DNA of 64,000 nt, from the NCBI RefSeq assembly GCF_910596095.1, contig NC_056544.1:15361155-15425154 (forward strand), read 5' to 3'. Positions within the stretch are counted from its first letter, which is position 1. Every line of letters begins with the position of its first letter. Below, piece after piece: positions 26,739-37,569 of the stretch. Source of the stretch: Thunnus maccoyii. Taxonomy: Eukaryota; Chordata; Actinopteri; Scombriformes; Scombridae. A program made the position numbers and the translations under genes. The notes beneath the pieces were generated by a model. It did not search any database. It was given only the letters and a program-made list of their open reading frames with translations, and was not told the DNA's origin.

Positions 26739-29700
26739 CTGTGAATCATGCAATGACAATATGGATATGACGATATGTACAGAACAGAATATTACAGACA
26801 AATTACCAAAAAAGAGGTGCAAGAAGAGGACATTTTATGATTTATTATTCTAAATTAAGCCTTAATTATACATGGGCAGTCAGCCTATGTTCAAAATAAG
26901 TAAAATATTTTCCAAGAATATGTTGTGAAATAGTAAATAATAATGGATAGAGTAGGTTCTGATGTTCTCGGCTACAAGCAGAGTGTCTGGATATGGTGTA
27001 GTATGTCTGACTATAGTAGCCCTACCTGTTGGGTCTCTGGAGTTACTTCTGTGCCTTCTGTCAGGTGTTGAACTTCAGCTGGTGGGACGCTAGCATTGAC
27101 CTGGCTCTTCCACTGGTTTCTGTACTCACACTGAAGGCACTGTTGGTTCAAGATGATGAGCATCCCATGGGTGACCTTCTCCATTTGAAGTTTACCGCCA
27201 CATGATGGACACTTGTGGCGAAACAACTGGATGAGGCAGTTTTCATACACAACAACCTTTCCTTTCATCTGCAGATGTGCTGCCCTAAAAAAAAAACAAT
27301 CCAATTGAAATGTTGTGAGTTTAAAACTCCAACCTGATGTTAAATGTACTGTTGAGTTGAAGAAGTTTAACTCACTTTTCCTGGTTCAAATCAATATTCA
27401 TAACATTCTGTTGCATCTGACCAACATCAGGTGAATATGACAATGAGACTCCACTTGACCCAGGACTTGCTAGGGAACCTACAAATTAAGTTCAGTATTC
27501 AGATGTTAAGAAATTGTTTAACACATCAATACCCACTTATTTGTTATTATAACATAATATGTAACGTTTCTTAGCTGTTACAGTATATTACTAGACTTTA
27601 TTTTTATCAACACATAATAATTTCTTACCATTTGAATTTACTCTTGATTCTTCAAAACAGGAAGCTGGACTATCATATGTTTTAAGGTCACACTGACAAG
27701 CAACTTCTGCAGTTTCGACAGGCTCCTGCACAAAAACACAATAGCAGAAAGCTTGTAGTTTAACACAATTTACAAATAATACACCAAAAATGTATCTAGT
27801 TGATGTTTCCCTCAACAGCACCTGAAAGAGCTAAGTATACACATAATGTAACAAATGCTTACACTAGCCTGTAAATGTGGACAGGGGGATAACACGGTCT
27901 CACAGACTGCACCAATGACATGGAAAATGCTCATCATACTGTACGTGCACCTCAACAGCACTATAGGGATAGGTCAATGTGCCATTAGGCAGCTGTCAGT
28001 ACAACCCACGATTAAGGTGGATTGCACAAGGACACACAAGATGTGGACTAACATTTATAGTCAGTTTGTTAATATTACTTCATAAAGGCTATATATTGCA
28101 TGAAAGGAAATGAACACTAAAATTCTATTAAGTAAGGGAAGTTCATTTGTAGAGCTCATTGTGATTATTGTGTCAAATAGTATGTTGACATATTGATTTA
28201 AGTGAATGTATAAAAGGGTATAATTACCATAGTTGTGCCTCTTAATGTGTCTCAAACGTGTGCCCCTGATGAGATTAAATTAATTGGATGGATTAAAGAG
28301 GAATGGAATCACCTGTAGAGTTAATCTTTTACATACTTGTTTATCTACTATTTCACGGACATCAGGGAGGCCAGCATCTGTGACGGCAGAAGCTCATGGT
28401 CATCTTCTTAAAGGGGACATATCAAGCTTTTTTAATTATCTCTTATTTATATACTGTTATAATGTTGGATGTCTCTGCTAAACATAATCAAAGTTCCAAA
28501 ACATGAAGTGAACATATGTAAAAACTCTCCCTGAAAGTGTTTTGTTTGCATTGCCCACTCCCATATTTCACATCAGATTTCAGCTCAAACATACACGGAT
28601 GTATTTGAGAAATGGACACTTTGAGTAAAGAACAAGATAAAGAAGCAAAATCCTACTACTACTACTTCTACTGTTTGTTTCCGAGGCCTTAAAGAGACAG
28701 GAGCTAAAACTACCTGTTTAAGATAGAGGCTGAAATGAGGGGTTGCATAAAGGGCCAGTATAAGAAAAATAAGGAGTTTTTTTAACTGTAAATCATGCAA
28801 ATACATTCCAGTAGAGCCCCAGAATAAAAATACAGACCTAGAAATATGCATGATACATCCCCTTTAACAATCAACAACAATGTACAACAACAATGTGTAA
28901 CACTGTATGTTATTACAGTGTAAAGCAAAAATGCCTATAAGCATGTACATGATAATTAAATGAACACTCATTAACACTCAATAAACACGCATTACCTTGC
29001 TTTAGTGTTTCATTGCTTGATTTTTATCAGTGAAATAAAGAAAAGTGTGTCTGAATATATAGAAGTTTATTTACCCAAAGCGTCTGCTAAGTGACAGATG
29101 ACAAAATATGGATATGGTGCAGTATATCTGACTATAGAGGTCCTACCTGTTGGATCTCTGGAGTTACATCTATGCTTCCTGTCAGGTGTTGATCAGCTGT
29201 TGGAGCACTGTTGACCTGGCTCTTCCACTGGTTTCTGTACTCACACTGAAGGCACTGTTGGTTAAAGATGATGAGTATCCCATGGGTGACCTTCTCCATC
29301 TGTAACATCCCGCCGCATGATGGACACCTGCTGCGAAACAACTGCATGAGGCAGTTTCCGTTCACAACAACTTTTCCTTCCATCGGTACACATGCAGCCC
29401 TAAAATAAAACAATCAAATGAAATATTGTGACTTTTACACACCTACTTGATGTTAAATGTAAAGTTAAACTGAAGAAGTTTAACTTACTTTTCCTGGTTC
29501 AAATTAATATTCATAACATCCTGTTGCATCTGACCAGTATTTGATACATCAGGTGAACATGACAATGAGACAACACTTGACCCGGGACTTGTTAGGGAAC
29601 CTACAAAATAAAGTTCAATATTCACATGTAAAGAAACTGTTTAACACATCAATACCCACTTATTTGTTATTATAACATAATTGTTATAATGTAACATTTC

Positions 29701-30869
29701 TTACCTATTATATTATGTTATTAGGCTTTATTTTTATTGACATACGACATTTAAAGTTTCTTACCATTTGAATTTGCTCTTGAGTTTTGAGAACAGGGAT
29801 TTGGACCATGCCATGTTGTAAGGTCACACTGAGAAGCAACTTCTGTGGTTTCCACAGGCTCCTGCACAAAAACACAAAAGCAGAAAGCTTGTTGTTTAAC
29901 ACAATCTACAAACAGTACACCACAAATTTATCTGGTTGACGTCACAAATAGTTACATCAGCCTGTAAATGTGGACAGTGGGAATACACAGTCCTGGCTGT
30001 CAGTACAAGCATTGTTTCAGTTGTGCTTCACAAGCAAGCAGCAGCTGTGTGGACCACATTATGGGAAGTTTTTGAATATTAGAATATGTGGATGTGATTT
30101 ACTATCGTGTAAAAGGAAATTGACACTGAATTTCTATAAAGTGGGGGAAGTTTATTTGTACTGAGTTCATTGTGATTATTATGATCTCAATGGGATCTTC
30201 TTAACAATAAACAACATTACTACATCTCAAAACACAAAAATTGCAAACTCTTATGTACTTGATTAAATGAACACTCATTTTTTGATTTTATAAACACTTT
30301 ATTGATGAAAAAAGAAATATTGGTCTTTATTTAATTATTGCTCTGGGACTGAGCTGTTTAATAAAAGACTCATTGCTAAACTGATTGATCTAACTGTTTA
30401 TTTACCAGCAGCAACTCTATCCAATAAAAACTTTATGCCGCCTGGTTTCTGGGGAGGGGAAACATGGACTCCGACCAATCAGATGGGTTTGTTTATAACA
30501 ACACACATGTACAAAACATGCAGGCTGTATCACTCGATAGGAGGATACGAGCAGATGTTGTTACAGTACAGGCAGACTCACCACGTGTTGTGGGCTCTCC
30601 AGAGGTTCTTCTGGCTCTGACTTGAGGCACAGTGATGGGACAGCTCTGGGCTTCAGCTGGACCCTGCCTGTCGGAGTCAGCTTTTCATAGCAGTCATGTG
30701 TAAAGTGCTCGATACAAATGGTTATGTCAGTCCAGCACGATTCTTTAAAACGCTGTCTGTTGGCTTCACCAAGAAACTGAACCCACTCCAGTCTCTCCTC
30801 TGGATCTTCTGGTAACTTGAAGCGTTGCGCACTGCGACGCCACGAATCACAGCCGACGACGGAGCACAT
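25350..30869 (-). CDS. Gene A: THAP / zinc-ribbon / C2H2 zinc finger protein with duplicated middle cassette
   Basis: Multi-exon gene on the minus strand. Exons in transcript order: 30869-30582 (THAP), 29861-29765, 29600-29489, 29399-29147, 27725-27629, 27478-27376, 27284-27026, 26738-25350. All junctions have AG acceptors and GT donors. The phases are THAP end 0, then 97 nt, 112 or 103 nt, and 253 or 259 nt, returning to phase 0, so both copies of the middle cassette can be spliced in frame. Predicted product is about 865 aa if all eight exons are used. An alternative is that only one cassette is used (about 711-712 aa). The order is THAP, linker, ribbon, linker, ribbon, acidic region, one degenerate finger, six C2H2 fingers, AT-hook-like basic tail. 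By family knowledge this is a nuclear sequence-specific DNA-binding protein; its targets are unknown. It is the left-most of four tandem paralogs. No orthologous name is recognised. Confidence 0.8.
27026..27725 (-). CDS. Gene A middle cassette, second (distal) copy (three exons)
   Basis: Exons 27725-27629 (97 nt), 27478-27376 (103 nt) and 27284-27026 (259 nt) sum to 459 nt (153 codons), again phase 0 to phase 0. The coding parts align with the proximal cassette throughout (EPVETAEV, then SLASPGSSG, then CPSCGGKLQ and [13 protein letters not shown]). All splice sites are canonical and no frame is broken, so this copy looks usable rather than decayed. No THAP or finger exon lies between the two cassettes. 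Confidence 0.8.
28412..28863. mobile_element. TTAA-flanked MITE in gene A, between the two cassettes
   Basis: 452 bp with inverted termini AGGGGACATATCA and TGATACATCCCCT, flanked on both sides by TTAA. The homologous place beside the proximal cassette (30,195-30,215, CTTCTTAACAATAAAC) has a single TTAA and no insert, which is an empty site. Kolobok/piggyBac-type target. Confidence 0.8.
29080..30300. repeat. Segmental duplication in gene A, proximal unit
   Basis: Partner of the unit at 27,000-28,990. It lacks the MITE and some intron sequence. Confidence 0.75.
29147..29861 (-). CDS. Gene A middle cassette, THAP-proximal copy (three exons)
   Basis: Exons 29861-29765 (97 nt), 29600-29489 (112 nt) and 29399-29147 (253 nt) sum to 462 nt (154 codons), phase 0 in and phase 0 out. 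The third exon carries CPSCGG and [13 protein letters not shown], a four-cysteine ribbon with 20 residues between the CxxC pairs. The first begins EPVETTEV. The second has a 9 nt in-frame gain compared with the distal copy. Splice sites are intact. Confidence 0.8.
30465..30510 (-). promoter_or_regulatory. Conserved intron 1 block, gene A
   Basis: GGACTCCGACCAATCAGATG followed by GGGTTTGTTTATAAC, about 75 bp inside intron 1. Aligns with the blocks in B, C and D. Here the GC-box part is replaced by a CCAAT sequence. Function is inferred only from conservation. Confidence 0.35.
30582..30869 (-). CDS. Gene A exon 1, THAP domain
   Basis: 96 codons from ATG to a GTGAGT donor (phase 0). The C2CH zinc signature is complete: Cys2, Cys7 (C-x4-C), then C-x2-H in ITICIEHF. 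The invariant THAP features FKLP, the Trp in LEWVQFL and the closing AVPSL box (RAVPSLC) are all present. THAP domains bind DNA through this zinc-coordinating fold. The start is chosen because the domain begins at residue 1, as in known THAP proteins. Confidence 0.9.
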
Positions 30870-31011
30870 CCCGGGTTTAAGTTTTGAGCCTCCCGCTCTT
30901 AAATTGCTCAGACAGCGATGTTATGTGGTGGACAGAGAACCAGCCGAGTTTCTAACGACGACAACATCAACAAGCTAACAGCTAGCCATATTTACTGGTG
31001 GAGATGGTGGT

Positions 31012-31056
31012 AACGGGGTGGGCGGGGCTCTATGGCCAGGTTCGCGCGGTTTGTTG
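31012..31056 (-). promoter_or_regulatory. Candidate promoter core of gene A
   Basis: A GC box (GGGCGGGG on the plus strand) is followed 11 bp later by GGTTCGCGCGGTTT, about 170 bp upstream of the gene A start codon. The same pair is found upstream of genes B and C, in the same order and spacing. The CG core resembles an E2F-type site by eye. No TATA box is seen. This is inferred from conservation only. Confidence 0.45.
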
Positions 31057-31369
31057 TCCGGCGTGTTCCGGCGAAGGTTTAATACATACAGCAACACCAA
31101 AGTTGCAGAGTCGCAGGAAAGCGATTATCAGACAAAAAGGCAACTGGAAGCTGAAGTACTTTTAACCTCAAAGCTCATCAGTTAACATAAAGCCTGCCAC
31201 AATAAATGTAAACGTATTGTGTACCCTCCATCTGCAGGCTCACTAGTATGAGGTTAAGAATGGAGATGTGTAAGATAAGCAGGTCCAGAAATACACCGGC
31301 AGGTGGGGCTGTAGAGCTTGGAAAGTTTATATATATCTTTTACTTATTATAAACTCTATATAAAGTACT

Positions 31370-31720
31370 GGCCATTTGAAGATCCCTTCATAATGCACTT
31401 TCAAGGTAAGTGGGGGCCAAAATCTACAGGCCTCCTTCTGTGCAAAAATGTATTTAAAATCTTATCTGAAGCTAATAGTTTCAGTTATCTACATTAGTCA
31501 AATCAAGTGGATATCTTTCAACATTTTTTTTTTTTTAGTGCCAAGGTCTCTCTTTTTGTTACTATACTTCCACTACAACTCAACAGGGAAACACTGTCTG
31601 AGGAAACAGAAAGAGGGAATGTGATGCTAAAACTGTGATGCTAAATGTGGCAGATATCCACTTGATGTGACCAACTCAGTCTGCTGAAGCCTCATATAAG
31701 CTTCAGGTAAACTTTTAAAT
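31370..31720. repeat. Foldback MITE downstream-flanking gene A's promoter
   Basis: AATCAAGTGGATATCTTTCA (31501-31520) and its inverse around 31642-31672 pair up. CTGAAGCCTCATATAAGCTTCA forms a second small stem. A well-known dispersed fish sequence, truncated at its right side. Confidence 0.6.
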
Positions 31721-31724
31721 GCCT

Positions 31725-33096
31725 GGGTAGGATCATGCGTTTGGTTGTGTGTGTCTGTATTTGTATCTGTCTGCAGTTGATCTTGCATACTACTGGACCC
31801 ATCAGCCTAATATTTTTTATGCACATTTATGACTGTATGCTCAAGGACCTCCTGTGGTTGCGGTTATTCACAATTTTTGAACACCATTGACTGCTCTTTT
31901 TTATTCTGCCATTGACTGCTGACCCTTCACTCCTCTTAACCGGCTGGTAGGGATTGCAAGTGATAAACCACTGCTTCAGTTTGGAATCTACTTTCCGCTA
32001 GGGACAACCAATTGTGCCTTGTTGCCACATTAAATCAATTGGTTTCAAATTTTGGTAACTTGAAAGTGGGTTGTGTTGTGAATTCAAATAAATATTGATA
32101 AGATTCCTTATGAGCCTATCATAAAGCTTAGACTATCGTCTTTTCAGCAGTCCTCGCCATTTTACCTTATGCGTACCACATACCAAAGTTGTCAAGATAT
32201 CAAAATTCTACAGAGACATTAGAGCCAGCGGTAAATTACCAACGATCTGCACAGATCAGTTCATCAGATCATGTTCTCCCCGGTACGACGACGGACATTG
32301 ACCAGCTGATCATCTCGGGAGATGAGCTGCTAGTGGCTGAGATGACCAGCTGGTCTTGCTAGCGGCTCCTCACATCTCTGATGACATCGGAGCAAATTTC
32401 CAAACAGGCGGTATCTGGATAAATTGACCACATATTGGGAATCTAAATGGTTACTTTTTCACCTGAAAAAATAATAAAATGTAATAAAGTGACCTAATAA
32501 TGGTCCTAGATTACAACAGCTTTTAGCCTGGCTCAAAATGTCTGCCATTGCTGCCAGTTGCTCGGGGCAGCGCTACTTCTTCATCCTCTCATGTTAGACT
32601 AAGGGCAGACGGGATGCTACAGTGACTCACTATCACCTCTTGAGGTACAAAGTGGTATTATGAGAGAGGATAAGCCATTCTAGATAAGCTATTCTTACAT
32701 ATAGCACCTTTAAATATTTAAAGCAACAAGCACATGTAAAATGTAGCATTTTTCAGTTACCATTAAAGTATTGTATTAGAATAATCAAGAGATCAATTGT
32801 GGGGATCAACAAATCACTGTATTGCTCTTTCAGTTGTCATCTCACTACACAAACGCTTGTACATGAAAAGTATCTAAAAAATCAACATGACATATTAACA
32901 GTATATTATATTAACAGTAACATCAAACAGTAAAAAAACAATGAAAGTTAAAAAGGCCTTGGACTAAGTGTACACACATTTAATTTCTAATAATTGTTCA
33001 AATATATAATGGAAAACAGTCCAGTTCTGACCCTCAAAATTGTATTTCTCTTTTCTTTTCATAAATACTCAATAACTTCTTTAGCTCAATGTCTTT
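31725..33096. other. Spacer between genes A and B
   Basis: No coding exon seen. Includes the 3' flank of gene B, which is unrelated to the 3' flanks of C and D. Confidence 0.45.
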
Positions 33097-34455
33097 CTAA
33101 GTTTCTTCAACTTCTAGATTCTTTCTTGGTCTTCCTCTACGCTTCCCTGAGGCCCTGCCACTGTTTTGACTGCTGTACCTCTTTTTCTTCATTCCTTCTG
33201 GGTCAAAATCAGAATCACTGTCAGAATTTTGTGGTCTTCCTCTTGATCTGCTTGTGCTCGTTGTCACTTTCGTGCTTCTCTCCTCTTGCTCCTCTGATGA
33301 GTCAAACTCACTGTCAGTTGGCTCGTTCTCACTTTCTTCATCACTGTAACAAGCTCTCTTTGACTTTTGACCCTTAACTTTGGCAGTCTTAGTGTTTGAA
33401 CCTTGACTTTCTGTTTGTTCTGCCAGAACAAAGTTGCCTGCAGCATTTCTCTTGGGCCGACCTATGGGTCTGGTTATGTTCCTCTTTTTCTTTATTGGTA
33501 TCTCTACTTTCGCCCTATGCACTTCCTCTTTATTGTACTCTTCAACAATGTCAAGCCTAGAATCTGTGCCTCTCTTCTCCTTCTCCTGAGCCCCAACAGT
33601 GCCGCTTTCTACGTCACGTATCTTACCCTTCTTCCATTCACATCCAGAACTGGATGTGTGGTAACGCTGCACATGACTCTTCAAGCTCACGTTGTGATTG
33701 AAGCGTTTGTCACAATGCTGACACTTAAAAGGCCTCTCCCCTGTGTGTAGGCGCATGTGGGATTTGAGGTGGCTTGGCTGGTTGAAGCCACGTTGGCACA
33801 CTGAACACTTAAATGGCTTCACTCCACTATGCACAAGTAAGTGTCTCCGGAGAGAACGGGGACGGTCAAATTCAAACCCACAGATGTCACATTTTAACTG
33901 CCTGGGGCCTCTGTGATCTTCCAGGTGAATTCTGCGTTCTTTATTGGTAGCAAATGTCTCTGAACAGTCTGGACATTTATACGGTTTTCCTTGAGTCAGA
34001 TGGATCTGTTCGTGAGTGATTTTGTCCACTTTTGTTTTGAATGTAACATGGCAGTATTTGCACCGATGCTCATAGTTGTCATCGTGGACTCTGCTGTGAG
34101 AGTTTAGAGCAGTCTCACTGACACATCTCTTGCCACAAATGTTGCAAGAATAGGGTTTAATTTTATGCTCACAAGTGTGAGGCTTCAATTTATTGAAAAA
34201 TATTCCACACTCTGTGCAGAGCTGACTGTGTTTGGGGACAGGATTATCATCATCTTCGTATTCACTTTCCTCATCAGATTCACTTTGAAGCCCTTTAGCC
34301 ACTAAAGTCTCCACTGCTGGATTCCATTCTTCATCTGAATCCATGTCACCTTCATCACTGGATTCGGTTTCATCCATTGGATCACTTTGCTCATCGATAA
34401 CAGCAACAATCTCAGAGACACCAGTGACGCTGCTGTTGTCATCTGTTGGGACTTC
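33097..34455 (-). CDS. Gene B last exon, C2H2 zinc fingers and AT hooks
   Basis: 452 codons plus stop, acceptor TTTCACAG before GAAGTCCC. Acidic N-terminal part ([17 protein letters not shown]), degenerate finger CTECGIFF...HTC, then six C2H2 fingers. Finger 4 has the sequence [10 protein letters not shown], unlike the other paralogs. Two AT-hook-like motifs follow, the last ([10 protein letters not shown]) close to the C-terminus. The tail EVEET differs from the IVV ending of C and D. Confidence 0.9.
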   Translation of the reverse strand, partial: EVPTDDNSSVTGVSEIVAVIDEQSDPMDETESSDEGDMDSDEEWNPAVETLVAKGLQSESDEESEYEDDDNPVPKHSQLCTECGIFFNKLKPHTCEHKIKPYSCNICGKRCVSETALNSHSRVHDDNYEHRCKYCHVTFKTKVDKITHEQIHLTQGKPYKCPDCSETFATNKERRIHLEDHRGPRQLKCDICGFEFDRPRSLRRHLLVHSGVKPFKCSVCQRGFNQPSHLKSHMRLHTGERPFKCQHCDKRFNHNVSLKSHVQRYHTSSSGCEWKKGKIRDVESGTVGAQEKEKRGTDSRLDIVEEYNKEEVHRAKVEIPIKKKRNITRPIGRPKRNAAGNFVLAEQTESQGSNTKTAKVKGQKSKRACYSDEESENEPTDSEFDSSEEQEERSTKVTTSTSRSRGRPQNSDSDSDFDPEGMKKKRYSSQNSGRASGKRRGRPRKNLEVEET

Positions 34456-37339
34456 CTGTGAAAGAAAATCATGACAAGAATGGGTAGCAGGAACATTTAA
34501 CATTAAATGATTTGAATATCGCAGCCAAACAAAGAGGTGCAAGCAATGAACACATTATGATTTTTGATACTAATTGACTAATCTACACCAGCACAAAGAT
34601 GAACTGCAAGTATGTTCACAGTTGCAAAAGATGTTTTCAAGCTACAGTGTGTGACTTTTAAATATAAATGTATGTCCGTTATATTCAAACCCTTGCCAAA
34701 TGAGTTCACACAATGCCAATTAAGCCTATCACCAGCAGGTAAATCTCTCTGTATTTCACAGTATATGGAGTTTTTAAATCTGGTGTCTGTGGCGACATTC
34801 CTGTTCCAGTAAGCCCTCTGCTAACTCGAATAGGGATAAAATAATTTAATTGTACAGCTCTTCTAGACTTCTAGATCGAATGGATCGAGTTCTGATAAAA
34901 CTAGTCATTTCGCGGGGGTTATGTGACACTCAAAACAATTTATCCACCGTTTTACAACCATAACAGTAGGGACAGAGTAGCCTACGGTGCAACCTACAAC
35001 GTATGCACATGTTGACAATGTTTTTGTAGTTACTCTGGCTGCCAGAGGGGGGAGACAAAAGTCCCGTGATGCAGGTTTAAAAATTACAGACGAGTGACAA
35101 ATTGAAAGAAAAACCGGTACAGGTCTGAATGCTTGATCCCTACAGTGAGGGGATCTGGTGGCTCTGTTATACTGTGGGGGGCATTTTGCTGGCATGGTTT
35201 GGGTCCACTTGTCCCCTTAGAAGGAAGGGTCACTGCAAATCAATACAGTTGATATAAAGTTGTTCTGAGTCATCACCTTTATCCTATGATGAAACATTTC
35301 TATCCTGATGGGACTGGTCTCTTCCAGGATGACATGAGTATGAAAATGATGTGAATCATATGCTATGGCCTTTGCAGTCACCAGATCTCAACTCAATTGA
35401 ACGCCTGTGGGAGACTTTGGATTGATGTGTTAGACAGTGCTCTACACCATCATCATCAAAACACTAAATGAGGCAATATCTTTTGGAAAAATTGTGTTCA
35501 TCCCTCCAGTAGAGTTCAGAGACATGTAGAATCAATGCCGAGGTGCATTGAAACTTTTCTAGTGGCATGTGGTGGCCCAACATCTTACTAAGACACTTTA
35601 TGTTGGTTTTTGCATTAATTTGTCACCTGTCTATGGATAATTATGACAAAATATTGGACAGTGTAGATTGTGCATGATTTTAGCTTCAAAACTTTCTACA
35701 TTGCAGAAACATATTAAAACACGATAAGCTCATGAGCTAGAAGGGGTATGTTTGACTATTTAAGTCCTACCTTTTGGGTCTCTGGAGTTACATCTATGCC
35801 TCCTGTCAGGTGAGCTGTTGGGACACTAGCATTGACCTGGCTCTTCCACTGGTTTCTGTATTCACATTCAAGGCACTGTTGGTTCACAATGATGAGAATC
35901 CCATGGGTGAACTTCTCCAGCTTCACTTTAGACCCACATAAAGGGCACTTGCAGCTAAACAACTTGAGGAGTCGTTTTTCATTCACAACATACTGCCCTT
36001 TCTTCTGAAGAAGTGCAGCCCTAATGAAAGAATTTAAATGAAACATTGTGAGATGCAGCTTTAAAAAGCCAACCTGATGGGATTAAAAAAAATCAAATAA
36101 TTAAAAAAGTTTAACTTACTTTTCCCTGATCACATCAAGGTTCACAATTCTTTGTAGCACCTGACCATAATCACACATGAAAGCATCTGAAGTATCGGAA
36201 CATGAGTCATCACTCGGCGCTGGGCTTCCTTGGGCAGCTGCAAGTTTAAAGTTCATCATTACATGTAAAGAAAATAGTTGAGTCAATTCCCACTTCATTT
36301 TAACACATTCTAATGTAAAGTTTATTACCTGCTGAAGTTGAAGATTCTTCAGAATAGTAAGTTGGACTGTCACATGTTTTAAATTGATCACACAGAGTAG
36401 ATACTTCTGTCGTGTCCACAGGGTCCTACACAAAGTAAATGCTTGTAGTTAAAGAAAAGGAACATAAACTATATCTTAAGTGCTATGTGGTTTCCATCAA
36501 AACACCTTACAATACCATAATTTGATTTACATATAAAACATGAGAAAGATGAATGTTTGCACTGACTGCTAAATTGTTACAATAGACTAAAATGTGGACA
36601 GTGAGAACAACACAAACAGCACTATAGGACTATGCCAATAAAGGCAAATAAGACGCCAGTCAGTACAAACATTTCACCTGGAGAAACACTACTGTTGATT
36701 TTCATATGAAAATAAGAGGATATGTATCTCTTTCATAAACTACATGGTGCATACTGCACTCCTGTTATGACTCTTAATGTGTTTCTGATGATATAATTGG
36801 GTGATTTGTGGCAAATATTGTAATTATTCATTAACAGCAGTGAAAGCAGCTTATGTCAATAAAAACAGCGTGCAACACTTTAAGAGAGAATGAACTCCGC
36901 CCACTCAGCCAGATTTGTTTACAAAAACAAACCAACCCGACACGAAAAAATGGTCTCAGAAGGTAGTTTGTATGTTGAGGTGATGTGCTGTGAAGGTAGG
37001 AGGGAAAAACAAAATACGTCTTGGAGTAGTTGGTCAAAGCACACTCACCTCACATTTAGGGCTCACATGGTCCGGGTCAGGTTCCTCTGGCTCTGACTTG
37101 AAACACAGTGATGGAACAGCTCTGGGCTTCAGGTGGACCGTGTCAGTCAGGGTTTCATAGCAGTCATTTGTAAAGTGTTCCCTACAAATAGTGATATCAG
37201 TCCAGCACGATTCTTTAAAACGTTGCCCGTTGACTTCGGCAAGAAACTGGACCCACTCCAGTCTCTTCTCTGGATCTTCTGGTAACTTGAAGCGTTGCGC
37301 ACTGCGACGCCACGAATCACAACCGACGACGGAGCACAT
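33097..37339 (-). CDS. Gene B: THAP / zinc-ribbon / C2H2 zinc finger protein
   Basis: Five coding exons: 37339-37049 (THAP), 36425-36329, 36237-36120, 36020-35771 and 34455-33097. All junctions are GT-AG and phases match the other copies. Predicted product is about 704 aa. Domains in order are THAP, short linker exons, a CxxC-x20-CxxC ribbon, an acidic segment, one degenerate and six complete C2H2 fingers, and two AT-hook-like motifs (RPIGRPKR and KRRGRPRKN). Intron 1 is compact (623 bp). The last intron holds a Tc1-like relic absent from the paralogous intron of gene C. The promoter side carries a GC box and a conserved CG-rich motif. Inferred nuclear DNA-binding protein with unknown targets. 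Confidence 0.85.
34640..35060. other. Extra intron sequence in gene B, probably another repeat
   Basis: Absent from the paralogous intron of gene C. TTTTAAATATAAATGTATG and the text after it look like a dispersed fish repeat, but I cannot assign a family. Confidence 0.35.
35100..35600 (+). mobile_element. Tc1-like transposase relic in the last intron of gene B
   Basis: Frames spread over several shifts give the end of a Tc1-type DDE transposase: [31 protein letters not shown], then [13 protein letters not shown]. It has stop codons and a missing middle piece. The same intron of gene C (40,300-40,570) lacks it, so it is an insertion. Confidence 0.7.
35771..36425 (-). CDS. Gene B middle cassette (exons 2-4)
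   Basis: Exons 36425-36329 (97 nt), 36237-36120 (118 nt) and 36020-35771 (250 nt), total 465 nt (155 codons), phase 0 to phase 0. Exon 4 has CPLCGSKVK and [13 protein letters not shown]. The exon 4 donor follows CAAAAG rather than CAACAG as in A and C, giving a Lys in place of Gln at the junction. Confidence 0.8.
36894..36936 (-). promoter_or_regulatory. Conserved intron 1 block, gene B
   Basis: ACTCCGCCCACTCAGCCAG followed by ATTTGTTTACAAAAAC, about 110 bp inside intron 1. TGTTTAC is a perfect forkhead-type core, and CCGCCC is a GC box. Conserved in all four paralogs at nearly constant distance from exon 1. Confidence 0.35.
37049..37339 (-). CDS. Gene B exon 1, THAP domain
   Basis: 97 codons, ATG to a GTGAGT donor in phase 0. 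C2CH ligands (Cys2, Cys7, then C-x2-H in ITICREHF), FKLP, LEWVQFL and RAVPSLC are present. Nearly identical to exon 1 of genes A and C, clearly diverged from D. Confidence 0.9.
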
Positions 37340-37503
37340 CCCGGATTTAGGTTTTGTAACTCCGGCTCTAGAAGTGGTCTGCCGGCGTTATAGTTACAGT
37401 TTACGGGGACTGGAAGATAGACCTCGGGGTGGACCGCGTTGCAATGTAAACAACAGTAATAAGTTGAGAGCTAATTTCTGGTACTACAGTGATGAGAGCG
37501 GAA

Positions 37504-37541
37504 TGGGCGGGGCTGTTTAGCCGGGTCCGCGCGGTTTGATA
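37504..37541 (-). promoter_or_regulatory. Candidate promoter core of gene B
   Basis: GC box GGGCGGGG and GGGTCCGCGCGGTTT about 165-200 bp upstream of the THAP start codon, matching the block upstream of A and C with one change in the CG core. Confidence 0.45.
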
Positions 37542-37569
37542 TCGGGCGTATCCCGGCTCTAGGTTCATT

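Larger units (their letters stand above)
27000..28990. repeat. Segmental duplication in gene A, distal unit
   Basis: Exons 2-4 with their introns and flanking intron align with 29,080-30,300. The start is marked by GGATATGGTG and the tail by AATTAAATGAACACTCATT in both. This unit is longer because of the MITE at 28412 and about 230 bp of intron sequence before it. Confidence 0.75.
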
